Assembly (NCBI GenBank): GCA_944380065.1
Contig: CALWGM010000017.1
Location: 1-32,014 of the forward strand
Source of the DNA: an uncultured Lachnospiraceae bacterium
GTDB lineage: Bacteria; Bacillota; Clostridia; Lachnospirales; Lachnospiraceae
DNA length: 32,014 bases
Reading direction: 5' to 3'
Position numbers and translations under genes: made by a program. The notes beneath the pieces were generated by a model. That model did not search any database. It was not told the DNA's origin and saw nothing but the letters and a program-made list of their open reading frames with translations. Every line of letters starts with the position of its first letter. The first letter of the stretch is position 1. Positions 8,583 to 16,217 of this stretch are shown here, in pieces.

Positions 8583-9035
8583 CTATTTCCGGTCACGGAA
8601 ACATATGTATTCATGTCCGTAATTTCCCCACCAGCTGGTGCGCCTGCGTCCTTCCGGGTCCGGCTGCACAAAATAAATTGTGGAAAAAAGCATTTCCCGG
8701 GCGTTCAGCCGCACGATGATCTGCAGCAGCCGGTCGTCCAGCGGGAAAATGATCTCCTCCTCCGTCTCTTCCGGAAACGGCCTGATAATCTGCAGATAAT
8801 CCATCTCGTCTGCCGTCAGCAGCTCATCCACCATTTCCCTGGACTCCTCGTCCAGGCGGAAATAATAAAAATCCGCAAACGCATGGTCTGCCCCGTATTC
8901 CTTTTTCAGGCTCTTAAAATGATCGTAAGCCCTCTTTTCGTCCATGACCAGCTTTACATCTGCATAGGAGCGAAACCCTTCCGTAATTTTTTCAAAATAA
9001 ATCGCTCCCTGTTCCTTTAACTCTTCTGCTGTCAC
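8583..9035 (-). CDS. Uncharacterised 150-residue acidic protein
   Basis: I do not recognise this family. The protein has 150 residues and no signal peptide or membrane segment. It is rich in Glu and Asp, with a mixed alpha/beta look: an N-terminal helix (TAEELKEQGAIYFEKI), a Tyr/Phe-rich middle (ADFYYFRLDEESREMV) and a C-terminal strand region ending in a Trp-Trp pair followed by GNYGHEYICF. The start is a GTG at 9033-9035 with AGAGGAG 7 nt upstream. It lies 79 nt after hflX and 14 nt before the aldolase, all in the same direction, so it is probably part of the same transcript. No function is inferred. Confidence 0.75.
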   Translation of the reverse strand: MTAEELKEQGAIYFEKITEGFRSYADVKLVMDEKRAYDHFKSLKKEYGADHAFADFYYFRLDEESREMVDELLTADEMDYLQIIRPFPEETEEEIIFPLDDRLLQIIVRLNAREMLFSTIYFVQPDPEGRRRTSWWGNYGHEYICFRDRK

Positions 9036-9114
9036 CAGTAATCTCCTCTCTGTCCTTCCGCCGCCCGGGCTTCCCCCTGAGGCAGGAAACAGCCTGTATC
9101 TCCCTGCATCCTGT

Positions 9115-10341
9115 TCACATCAGATCCGCCGGGACATAAGCCTCCACATAGATGCCGTCCTCCCTGTAATCCTCACAGAGAAGCTCTCCGTATTTGCGGA
9201 TACGCTGGATCTCCCCCGCCTTTCCATAGGGAAACGTATGCCGGAACAGCACCTTCCCTTCGCGCAGGATCTCCTCTAATGTCTCCTTCAGCTTTTCCAG
9301 GCCGGCGCCTGTCTTTGCCGCGATCCGCAGCGTCCGGTCCGCACGGAAATCCTGATAGATTTCCCCGCCTTTCAAGCGGTCGCATTTATTGAATAACGTA
9401 ATAATCTTCTTATCGGTCACTCCCAGCTCCTGCAGCGTCTCATAAACCACATGCATCTGCGTATCCCACTGCGGGCTGGAAGCATCCACCACATGGAGGA
9501 TGATGTCCGCATACTTCGCCTCCTCTAAGGTGCTTTTGAAGGCATCCACCAGATGATGGGGAAGCTTGCGGATAAAACCAACCGTATCGGTCAGAAGCAC
9601 CTGCTGATCGTTGGCCAGCTCCAGCATCCGGGTGGTGGGATCCAGTGTGGCAAACAGCTGATCCTCCTCTAAAACCCGCGCCCCTGTCAGCGCATTCAGC
9701 AGTGTGGACTTGCCTGCGTTGGTATAGCCGACGATGGCAGCCACCTTCGTATAATTCCTGGTCCTCTGCCGCCTCGTCACTTCCCGGTGCCGAACCACTT
9801 CTTTCAGCTCCCGGTTCAGCAAAGCCACCCGGTGACCGATCAGGCGGCGGTCAGACTCTAACTTTTTCTCACCGGGTCCCCTGGTGCCGATCCCGCCGCC
9901 CAGCCGGGACATGGAACGTCCGAATCCGGTCAGGCGGGTCAGGCGGTATTTTAACTGAGCCAGCTCCACCTGGATCTTTCCCTCGCTGGTAGCCGCCCGC
10001 GCCGCAAAAATATCTAAGATCAGCAGCGTCCGGTCCATCACCTTCGTATCCAGCGCCTGCTCCATGTTTTTCATCTGCGCCGGGGACAGCTCATCGTCAC
10101 AGATAATCCCTGTGGCATCCGTCTCCCAGATCAGTTCCCGGATCTCCTCTAACTTTCCGCTGCCCACATAAGTGGCCGGGTGGATCTGCGGCAGATTCTG
10201 GATCACGCGCCCCACGGTCACAGCCCCCGCCGTTTCCGCCAGATCAGAAAGCTCGTCCAGGGAAGCCTCCGTATCGTCGTCCTCCCGCTGACTGACCCCT
10301 ACCAGTATCACCTTTTCTGTCAGTTGGTCATTTTCATACAT
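9115..10341 (-). CDS. hflX: GTPase HflX, ribosome-associated
   Basis: HflX is a translation-factor GTPase that splits or rescues stalled 70S/100S ribosomes, often under stress. The 408-residue protein has the N-terminal HflX domain (about 1-180; VGSGKLEEIREL, DDELSPAQMKNME, the Gly-rich GGGIGTRGPGEKKLE) and a GTPase domain. The GTPase motifs are G1 GYTNAGKST (205-213), switch region ATLDPTTR (231-238), G3 DTVGF (252-256) and G4 NKCD (318-321), followed by a short C-terminal domain. The ATG at 10341 has GAGG 8 nt upstream. It begins 11 nt after the TPR lipoprotein gene. Confidence 0.96.
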   Translation of the reverse strand: MYENDQLTEKVILVGVSQREDDDTEASLDELSDLAETAGAVTVGRVIQNLPQIHPATYVGSGKLEEIRELIWETDATGIICDDELSPAQMKNMEQALDTKVMDRTLLILDIFAARAATSEGKIQVELAQLKYRLTRLTGFGRSMSRLGGGIGTRGPGEKKLESDRRLIGHRVALLNRELKEVVRHREVTRRQRTRNYTKVAAIVGYTNAGKSTLLNALTGARVLEEDQLFATLDPTTRMLELANDQQVLLTDTVGFIRKLPHHLVDAFKSTLEEAKYADIILHVVDASSPQWDTQMHVVYETLQELGVTDKKIITLFNKCDRLKGGEIYQDFRADRTLRIAAKTGAGLEKLKETLEEILREGKVLFRHTFPYGKAGEIQRIRKYGELLCEDYREDGIYVEAYVPADLM

Positions 10342-10352
10342 ACCGTATTCCT

Positions 10353-11429
10353 CTATGATTCACTCCCGGAGTCGCCCTCCTCCGGCTCCTGCCCGGAAGC
10401 CGCGGTATCCTCTCCGTCCCCGGCGCTCTCCTCCTCTGCCTCAGGCGCGGCAGCGCTGTCGGAACCCACACGGGTCTTTAAAAACTCATACTCCCGCTCC
10501 ACATCCGGATCCGAATGATGCTCCAAAAATTCCCGGGCCAGATTGGAAGCGCTCACAAAATCTCCGCTGTATTCATAAGCGGCGATCAGATTTTTCTCTG
10601 TCTCTGCGTCCTCATTGCCTTCCGAAGCGTCCAGGGCGGATTGCAGGTAAGTCACTGCGTCCGCATACTCTCCCGCTGAAAGGGCGATCGCGCCCAATTC
10701 CCCCAGGGCGTCGGCATCCTCCGGATATTTCTCCATATAGGCGGCAAACGCATTCCTGGCCTCCTCATCGGAGCCCTCCGCTTTATAAATCTGCCCCAGC
10801 ATCAGAAGCGCGCGGTCATAGCCCTCCTCCTCAGCCTTCTGCAGATTCGTTTTTGCATTCTCATAATCCCCCGTCAGGAAATACATATCCCCGACAAAAT
10901 AATATTCCTCCCCGCTGGAAGGACGGATAGCCATCACTCTGTTATAATATTCCTGCCCGCGGTCCCCCAGCCCGGCCTCTGAAAGATCTTCATAAATGTG
11001 GACGTACAGTTCCACATCATCCTGATTGAGGGAAACCGCCTTTTCATAATCCGCCAGGGCGTTTTCATTCTGCTGCGCCTGCAGATACAGGTTCCCTCTC
11101 AGATAATAAACCTCCCAGTTCTTATCATCATAATCAATCAGCGCTGTGCAGGCGTCCAGCGCCCCCTGGGTATCCCCCGACTTATACAGCGCCATCGCTT
11201 TATAATAACAGATGTCCAGTTCCTGTGCTCCGATGCTTCCCACAGACTGGTCAAGCGCTTTCTGGAAACTGTCCACGGCGCCCTCATAATCTCCCGATTC
11301 CATCCGGGCGATCCCAAGTTCTTTATACTCCTGCGCTTTCTGCGCTGCTTTCCCGGTACATCCGGATAAAAGCAGCGCGGCGGCCGAAACTGCCGCCAGA
11401 CAAAACGCCGCTGTTTTTTTCATTTTCAT
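10353..11429 (-). CDS. TPR-repeat lipoprotein
   Basis: This is an exported, membrane-anchored protein of 358 residues. A lipoprotein signal peptide is clear: KK near the N-terminus, a hydrophobic core, and lipobox LLLSGC with the lipidated Cys24. The rest is a series of tetratricopeptide repeats (AKAxxxxGDYEGAVDSF-like units at roughly 35-290, spaced about 34 residues), ending in a Glu/Ser/Gly-rich low-complexity tail. Such proteins act as scaffolds at the outer face of the membrane. Three ATG codons occur in a row (11435, 11429, 11423). GGAGG lies 7 nt before the one at 11429, which is chosen. It sits 48 nt after ahcY and 11 nt before hflX. The specific partner is unknown. Confidence 0.88.
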   Translation of the reverse strand: MKMKKTAAFCLAAVSAAALLLSGCTGKAAQKAQEYKELGIARMESGDYEGAVDSFQKALDQSVGSIGAQELDICYYKAMALYKSGDTQGALDACTALIDYDDKNWEVYYLRGNLYLQAQQNENALADYEKAVSLNQDDVELYVHIYEDLSEAGLGDRGQEYYNRVMAIRPSSGEEYYFVGDMYFLTGDYENAKTNLQKAEEEGYDRALLMLGQIYKAEGSDEEARNAFAAYMEKYPEDADALGELGAIALSAGEYADAVTYLQSALDASEGNEDAETEKNLIAAYEYSGDFVSASNLAREFLEHHSDPDVEREYEFLKTRVGSDSAAAPEAEEESAGDGEDTAASGQEPEEGDSGSES

Positions 11430-11477
11430 CTGCATTCCTCCAACCAAAGCCGCATTCCCGGCTGCTCTCAGAAATCC

Positions 11478-12728
11478 CTATACATCGATACAGGAAGAAT
11501 TCAGATACGCCTCCTGTTCGGGCGTCAGGGTATCGATCTCCTTGCCCAGAAAACGGAGTTTCCGGTTGGCCACCTCCAGGTCAACCTCCCGGGGTACGGA
11601 AATCAGCTTCTCCGTCAGGCGGTCTGCATGCTCTGCCAGGTATTTCGCGCTCAGCGCCTGGATCGCAAAGCTCATATCCATGATCTCAGCGGGATGTCCG
11701 TCCCCGGCAGCCAGGTTCACCAGCCGTCCTTCCGCCAGCACGTAAATCCAGGTATCCTCTGAAATCTGATACCCGGTGATATTTTTTCTCTGGTCAATGG
11801 TATCCAGCGCGATCTCCCGCAGGCGCTTCATGTCAATCTCCACATCAAAATGGCCTGCATTGCAGAGAACCGCCCCGTTTTTCATCACCCGGAAGTCCTC
11901 CTCGTCAATCACGCCGGCACACCCGGTTACAGTAATGAAGAAATCGCCGATCTTTGCCGCCTCGTTCATCGGCATCACATCGAATCCGTCCATCACCGCC
12001 TCAATGGCCTTGATGGGATCGATCTCTGTCACAACGACTCTGGCGCCCAGACCCTTCGCCCGCATGGCAACGCCCTTGCCGCACCAGCCATATCCGGCCA
12101 CCACCACAATCTTCCCTGCCACGATCAGGTTCGTGGTCCGGTTGATACCGTCGAATACAGACTGGCCTGTGCCATAACGGTTATCAAACAGATGTTTGCA
12201 GTCTGCGTTATTTACCATCACCATAGGGAAACTCAGCTCCTCATTTTTCGCCATGGCGATCAGACGGATAATGCCGGTGGTGGTCTCCTCACATCCTCCG
12301 ATCACATAGGGGATCTTATCCCGCATGGCGGTATGAAGCATATGCACCAGATCCCCGCCGTCATCGATGATGATATTGCAGTCATGCTCCAGCACTTTTG
12401 CAATATTCGCGTCATATTCTTCCGGCGTGCAGTTATACCAGGCGTAGACATTCAGCCCGTCCTCCACCAGGGCAGCCGCCACATCATCCTGGGTAGACAG
12501 CGGATTGCTGCCTGTAATATACATCTCGGCCCCGCCTGCCGCCAGCACCTTGCACAGATAGGCGGTCTTCGCCTCCAAGTGAATGGACAGGGCGATCCGG
12601 AGTCCCTCAAACGGACGTTCCCTGCCAAAATCCTCCTCTAAGGATCTTAACAGCGGACAGTTTTTCCGCACCCAGTCAATTTTATGCGCCCCTGACGGAG
12701 CCAGTGAAATATCTTTGATCGAACTCAT
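11478..12728 (-). CDS. ahcY: S-adenosylhomocysteine hydrolase
   Basis: This NAD-dependent enzyme converts SAH to adenosine and homocysteine, relieving product inhibition of methyltransferases. In the 416-residue protein the catalytic set is visible: His50 (SIHLEAKTA), Asp123 (DDGGDL), Glu148 (EETTTG), Lys178 and Asp182 (DCKHLFDNRYG), and His293 (AGHFD). The NAD site is GYGWCGKG (212-219). The YGTGQS loop replaces the YGCRES of the animal enzyme, as in archaeal-type members. The C-terminus lacks the Lys-x-x-x-Tyr tail that reaches into the neighbouring subunit in long forms. The ATG overlaps the stop of the alarmone synthetase gene (ATGA), with AGGAGG inside that gene. The corrin methyltransferase genes lie downstream in the same direction. 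Confidence 0.96.
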   Translation of the reverse strand: MSSIKDISLAPSGAHKIDWVRKNCPLLRSLEEDFGRERPFEGLRIALSIHLEAKTAYLCKVLAAGGAEMYITGSNPLSTQDDVAAALVEDGLNVYAWYNCTPEEYDANIAKVLEHDCNIIIDDGGDLVHMLHTAMRDKIPYVIGGCEETTTGIIRLIAMAKNEELSFPMVMVNNADCKHLFDNRYGTGQSVFDGINRTTNLIVAGKIVVVAGYGWCGKGVAMRAKGLGARVVVTEIDPIKAIEAVMDGFDVMPMNEAAKIGDFFITVTGCAGVIDEEDFRVMKNGAVLCNAGHFDVEIDMKRLREIALDTIDQRKNITGYQISEDTWIYVLAEGRLVNLAAGDGHPAEIMDMSFAIQALSAKYLAEHADRLTEKLISVPREVDLEVANRKLRFLGKEIDTLTPEQEAYLNSSCIDV

Positions 12729-13387
12729 ACTTTTCCTCCTTGCTTCTCCTGCCGTCCCTTGGCTTCCATGATCGCCTCATTCAAAGACAGCATTTTCTCA
12801 TCCAGGTTGGCGACGATCGTTGCGCACGCCTGCAGATCCTGGCTGATGTAATCCGGGGCGTCCCCCTCAAATTTATAATAAATCTTATGCTCAAGGCTGG
12901 CCCAGAAATCCATGGCAATGGTGCGGATCTGGATCTCCACCTTGGTGGGCACTACGCCTTTGGTGGTCTGGATCGGCACGGTAATATGCATGTGATAGCT
13001 GCGGTATCCGCTCTCCTTCGGGTGCTTCATATAGTCCTTGATATAAAGGATATTAAACTCCCGCTGCCTGCCGATCATCTCCGCCAGACGGTAAATGTCT
13101 GAGGTGAACGAACACACCACCCGGATCCCCGCGATATCATTGATATGCTCCACCATGTTCTGGATCGTACTCTCGTAGCCATTGCGCTTGAGCTTATTTA
13201 CAATACTCTCCGGCGTCTTGATCCTGGATTTGATATATTCAATCGGATTATACTGATGGATATACTGGAACTCATCGTTCATGATATCCAGCTTTGTCCG
13301 GACCTCCTTGATCGCCGCATTATAAAGAAACATGATGTTCTGCCAGTCGTAAATGTCTTCCTGTATTTCCCTGTATTCTTCTGCCAT
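12725..13387 (-). CDS. relP: Small alarmone synthetase (GTP pyrophosphokinase, RelP/SasA type)
   Basis: This stand-alone (p)ppGpp synthetase transfers pyrophosphate from ATP to GDP or GTP, with no hydrolase, TGS or ACT domains. It has 220 residues. Synthetase motifs are in order: SRIKTPESIVNKL (54-66), NDIAGIRVVCSF (83-94), the substrate loop KESGYRSYH (124-132), EIQIRT (151-156) and DFWASLEHKIYYK (160-172). The spacing and the IRTIAMDFWASLEHK and LDEKML blocks resemble YwaC/RelP more than YjbM/RelQ; this is my judgement without a search. Start: ATG at 13385-13387 with AGGAG just upstream; an upstream in-frame TTG at 13414 is less likely. It is the first gene of the long minus-strand run and overlaps ahcY by 4 nt. 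Confidence 0.9.
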   Translation of the reverse strand: MAEEYREIQEDIYDWQNIMFLYNAAIKEVRTKLDIMNDEFQYIHQYNPIEYIKSRIKTPESIVNKLKRNGYESTIQNMVEHINDIAGIRVVCSFTSDIYRLAEMIGRQREFNILYIKDYMKHPKESGYRSYHMHITVPIQTTKGVVPTKVEIQIRTIAMDFWASLEHKIYYKFEGDAPDYISQDLQACATIVANLDEKMLSLNEAIMEAKGRQEKQGGKV

Positions 13388-13413
13388 ACGTCTCCTGACA
13401 CCCCTTCTTTCCA

Positions 13414-13447
13414 ACTCATACTAAGCCTGAAAACACTTCGCCAAGTG
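13414..13447 (-). repeat. Leader element copy A (shared with the arabinose operon leader)
   Basis: On the minus strand this 34-nt stretch begins CACTTGGCGAAG and ends CTTAGTATGAGT. It aligns without gaps to 21715-21748 with 27 of 34 positions identical. It begins 7 nt after the -10 box of the relP promoter, so it would form the very 5' end of the mRNA. Together with one flanking base it contains a perfect 6-bp hairpin, ACACTT/AAGTGT, with a 4-nt loop (13433-13448). Confidence 0.75.
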
Positions 13448-13454
13448 TCCATAT

Positions 13455-13485
13455 AGTATATCATACCGCAGTCAGATTTTGTCAG
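13455..13485 (-). promoter_or_regulatory. Promoter of the relP-ahcY operon (extended -10)
   Basis: The minus strand reads TGATATACT, an extended -10 (hexamer at 13455-13460). A possible -35, CTGACA, lies at 13480-13485, but the 19-nt spacer is long, so the extended -10 probably carries most of the recognition. Transcription would start close to the leader element at 13414-13447. Confidence 0.6.
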
Positions 13486-13534
13486 ATTATCACAGGAATT
13501 CATACTTTTTTAAGAAAGTTTTTGTAACTGTAAA

Positions 13535-13567
13535 CAAAAACGTTTGCCCTTCCTGCGGGCCTGTTTT
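13535..13567 (-). terminator. Probable intrinsic terminator after rimM
   Basis: On the minus strand just past the rimM stop, AAAAC pairs with GTTTT around an inner GCCC/GGGC stem, followed by GTTTTTGTTT. The stem is interrupted by a small internal loop, so it is a moderate prediction. It separates rimM from the relP promoter. Confidence 0.45.
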
Positions 13568-14072
13568 ACCGCAGCCCCGGCATCAGATATACGGTAATGA
13601 CCCCGTTTTCCATATCCACCTTCCGGACACATTCCTTGATGGCCGGAAGCAGAAGATCCGGCTGCCCGTCTTTTTTTACCACATAGACATCGTTGGCGCC
13701 TGTCTGTATCACATCCGCCAGTTCCCCTAAGTCTTCTCCCTCTGTGGAAACGACGGACAGGCCGATCATATCCGCAATAAAGTACTCATCTTTCTGAAGC
13801 TTCACCGCGTTTTCCCGGGTCACATAGAGGCTCTTCCCCCGGAACCGCTCCACCTCATTGATATTCTGGAATTCTTTAAACTTAAGGATCACCATCTGCT
13901 TGAAAAAGCGGACACGCTCTACCTGCAGGGTCATTTCTTCTTTCCCCGTATCCAGAATCACCTGTTTCAGTTTCCGGAAACGCTTTGCGTCGTCTGTCGT
14001 GGGATATACCTTTACCTCGCCGCCGATCCCGTGGGTGCTGGATATGATACCTACCTGAAATCTGTCTTCCAT
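13566..14072 (-). CDS. rimM: 16S rRNA processing protein RimM
   Basis: RimM binds ribosomal protein S19 and the head of the 30S subunit during late maturation. The protein has 168 residues. The N-terminal beta-barrel domain holds GIISSTHGIGGEVKVYP and an ETTRF-like KRFRKLKQV stretch. The C-terminal PRC-barrel domain holds YFIADMIGLSVV, GELADVIQTGANDVYVV and LLLPAIKECVRKVD. The chosen ATG (14070-14072) has AGGAG 6 nt upstream; an in-frame extension would run through the terminator hairpin at 14104-14135 and is rejected. The gene belongs to the ffh-rpsP-khpA-rimM cluster, but the usual next genes trmD and rplS are missing here. Confidence 0.95.
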   Translation of the reverse strand: MEDRFQVGIISSTHGIGGEVKVYPTTDDAKRFRKLKQVILDTGKEEMTLQVERVRFFKQMVILKFKEFQNINEVERFRGKSLYVTRENAVKLQKDEYFIADMIGLSVVSTEGEDLGELADVIQTGANDVYVVKKDGQPDLLLPAIKECVRKVDMENGVITVYLMPGLR

Positions 14073-14103
14073 CTTACGCTCCTTTATTTCCGCTGTATAA
14101 GCT

Positions 14104-14135
14104 AAAAGGGACATGGCAAACGTCATGTCCCTTTT
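14104..14135. terminator. Perfect hairpin between khpA and rimM
   Basis: AAAAGGGACATG (14104-14115) is an exact inverted repeat of CATGTCCCTTTT (14124-14135), with an 8-nt loop. Both strands give a strong stem followed by T residues (the minus strand ends CCCTTTTAGC). It lies in the 138-nt gap between khpA (start of gap 14210) and rimM (start 14072). It may lower expression of rimM relative to rpsP, or stop readthrough. Confidence 0.75.
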
Positions 14136-14210
14136 TGTGTTATCGGTTTCAAAACAAAGCCTTGTTGCATGTCACAGCCTGACTGAACAGCCTGATACGG
14201 CCATCCCCCA

Positions 14211-14441
14211 TCACTGCACGATCTCGACAATTACCTTTTTGTCTTCTCTGGATGCCGCAGCTTTCACAACGGAACGGATTGCCTTGGCAATTCTCCCCTG
14301 CTTACCGATCACCTTACCCATATCGGCCTGTGCAACGTGGAGTTCCAAAACGGTCACGTGCTCCTTCTCTGTCTCTGTAACAGAAACCTCATCTGGGTTC
14401 TCGACTAGTGATTTCGCAATTACTTCCACTAATTCTTTCAT
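14211..14441 (-). CDS. khpA: KH-domain RNA-binding protein KhpA (YlqC family)
   Basis: This small RNA-binding protein partners with KhpB/Jag in many Firmicutes and influences cell division and sRNA stability. All 76 residues form one KH domain: the N-terminal ELVEVIAKSLVENPDEV, a central strand, and the RNA-binding loop VIGKQGRIAKAIR with the GxxG motif (GKQG). The length is typical. GAGGG lies upstream of the ATG at 14441. It begins 21 nt after rpsP, the standard location for this gene. Confidence 0.95.
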   Translation of the reverse strand: MKELVEVIAKSLVENPDEVSVTETEKEHVTVLELHVAQADMGKVIGKQGRIAKAIRSVVKAAASREDKKVIVEIVQ

Positions 14442-14462
14442 TACTTTTCCCTCACTAATCCA

Positions 14463-14708
14463 TTACTTCTCGATGCCAGCGTTCTTTAAGATCTTCTCTA
14501 CAGTCTGTGTGGGCTGTGCGCCGTTTGCAAGCCACTTCTTTGCAGCTTCCTCGTCTACACGGATCTCAGAGGGCTCTTTGGTCGGATCATAGTAACCGAT
14601 CTCCTCGATGAATCTTCCGTCACGGGGGCTTCTGGAATCTGCAACAACGATTCTATAGAAAGGCGCTTTTTTCTGTCCCATTCTTCTTAATCTGATTTTA
14701 ACTGCCAT
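14463..14708 (-). CDS. rpsP: 30S ribosomal protein S16
   Basis: This structural protein of the small ribosomal subunit binds 16S rRNA early in assembly. The 81-residue sequence matches S16 along its whole length: [41 protein letters not shown] and the C-terminal [14 protein letters not shown] strong AGGAGGTGA precedes the ATG at 14706-14708. It lies between ffh and khpA, as in most Firmicutes. Confidence 0.98.
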   Translation of the reverse strand: MAVKIRLRRMGQKKAPFYRIVVADSRSPRDGRFIEEIGYYDPTKEPSEIRVDEEAAKKWLANGAQPTQTVEKILKNAGIEK

Positions 14709-14754
14709 GTCACTTCACCTCCTCAGATATTCTAAAAGTATATTTCATCTATCC

Positions 14755-14772
14755 TACCGGGGTATCCCGGTA
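14755..14772. other. Perfect 7-bp hairpin in the ffh-rpsP gap
   Basis: TACCGGG (14755-14761) and CCCGGTA (14766-14772) form an exact inverted repeat with a 4-nt loop, right after the ffh stop codon. On the minus strand no T-run follows directly, so it is not a convincing terminator. It may stabilise or mark a processing site between the ffh and rpsP messages. Confidence 0.5.
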
Positions 14773-14777
14773 TTTGC

Positions 14778-16157
14778 TTAAAACGGAAGTCCCTTAAAGC
14801 CTCCCATTTTACCGCCAAATCCACCGAAGCCGCCCAGCCCGCGCTTTCCCTTTTTCATGCCGGACATCTGCTTCATCATCTTGCGCGCCTGCTCAAACTG
14901 TTTCACCAGCCGGTTGACCTCGCTGATATCCACGCCGGCGCCTGCCGCGATCCTGCGTTTCCTGCTGGGATTCAACAGGGAGGGATTCTCCCGCTCCGCA
15001 GCCGTCATGGAATAAATAATCCCCTCAATGCGCGCCATCTTTTTATCATCCATGGCTTCCTCGATCTGTTTCATCTGGGGACCGCCCATGCCGGGCATCA
15101 TGCTGAGCACGCTGGCCAGCCCGCCCATCTTTTTCATCTGGTTCATGGACTCCAGATAATCATTGAAGGAAAACTCTGCCTTGCGCATCCGCTGTTCCAT
15201 CTCGGCAGCCTTCTCCTGGTCGATCTCCGCCTCAGCCTTCTCGATCAGGGAGAGCACATCGCCCATCCCCAGGATCCTCGATGCCATCCGGTCCGGATAA
15301 AACTGCTCCAGGTCAGAGAGCTTTTCTCCCATACCCACATAGAAGAGCGGTTTGCCCGTCACCGCGCGGATAGAAAGCGCCGCGCCGCCTCTGGTATCGC
15401 CGTCTAACTTGGTGAGGATCACGCCGTCGATACCGATCTTCTCATCAAACGTGCTGGCTACGTTCACCGCGTCCTGTCCGGTCATGGCATCCACCACTAA
15501 GACAGTCTGCTTCACATCCACCTGCTTTTTGATGCCGATCAGCTCATCCATCATCTCCTCATCGATATGAAGACGTCCGGCTGTATCCAGGATGATAATA
15601 TTGTTTCCATTCTTCGCCGCATGCTCCACCGCAGCCTTCGCGATATCCACCGGACGGTGGCTGTCTCCCATGGAGAACACCTCCACGCCCTGTTTCTCGC
15701 CGTTGATCTGCAGCTGTTTGATGGCCGCCGGACGGTATACGTCACAGGCCACTAAAAGCGGCTTCTTGCCTCTCAGTTTGTATTTTCCGGCCAGTTTTGC
15801 CGTGGTGGTGGTCTTACCTGCACCCTGCAGACCCACCATCATGATAATCGTCGTCGCCTGTCCCGGATTCAGCTGGATCTCCGTAGTTTCAGAGCCCATC
15901 ATTTTAACCATTTCCTCGTTGACGATCTTGATCACCATCTGCCCGGGGTTGAGGCCGTTCATCACATCCGAACCCACAGCGCGCTCCTGCACTGCTTTTA
16001 CAAACTGTTTGACCACCCGGAAATTCACATCCGCCTCCAGAAGAGCCATCTTGACCTCTTTTAAGGCGGCCTTCACATCCGCCTCTGTCAGCCGGCCCTT
16101 GCTCCTCAGGTTCCGGAATACATTCTGCAGTTTTTCTGATAAGCTGTCAAATGCCAT
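14778..16157 (-). CDS. ffh: Signal recognition particle GTPase Ffh (SRP54)
   Basis: Ffh binds signal sequences on ribosomes together with SRP RNA and delivers nascent membrane proteins to FtsY. The protein has 459 residues. An N domain comes first. The G domain has GLQGAGKTTTTAKLA, DTAGRLHIDEEMM and TKLDGDTRGGAALS. The Met-rich M domain includes LSMMPGMGG and the RNA-binding segment RKRRIAAGAG, then ends in a Gly/Lys tail. The ATG at 16155-16157 has GAGG 6 nt upstream; a GTG 4 codons earlier is less likely. It follows ylxM by 60 nt, the common order. Confidence 0.97.
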   Translation of the reverse strand: MAFDSLSEKLQNVFRNLRSKGRLTEADVKAALKEVKMALLEADVNFRVVKQFVKAVQERAVGSDVMNGLNPGQMVIKIVNEEMVKMMGSETTEIQLNPGQATTIIMMVGLQGAGKTTTTAKLAGKYKLRGKKPLLVACDVYRPAAIKQLQINGEKQGVEVFSMGDSHRPVDIAKAAVEHAAKNGNNIIILDTAGRLHIDEEMMDELIGIKKQVDVKQTVLVVDAMTGQDAVNVASTFDEKIGIDGVILTKLDGDTRGGAALSIRAVTGKPLFYVGMGEKLSDLEQFYPDRMASRILGMGDVLSLIEKAEAEIDQEKAAEMEQRMRKAEFSFNDYLESMNQMKKMGGLASVLSMMPGMGGPQMKQIEEAMDDKKMARIEGIIYSMTAAERENPSLLNPSRKRRIAAGAGVDISEVNRLVKQFEQARKMMKQMSGMKKGKRGLGGFGGFGGKMGGFKGLPF

Positions 16158-16217
16158 AAAATGCCTCACTCCATTCGCCTGTCGCGCCTGTCAGGCGGCG
16201 CTGCTGCAATCTCCCGG

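Noticed and set aside
9036..9114. Terminator after hflX
   Set aside because: There are GC-rich complementary stretches but no stem followed by a T-run on the minus strand.
12725..13387. Bifunctional RelA/SpoT
   Set aside because: The protein has only 220 residues with the synthetase domain; there are no HD hydrolase, TGS or ACT domains.
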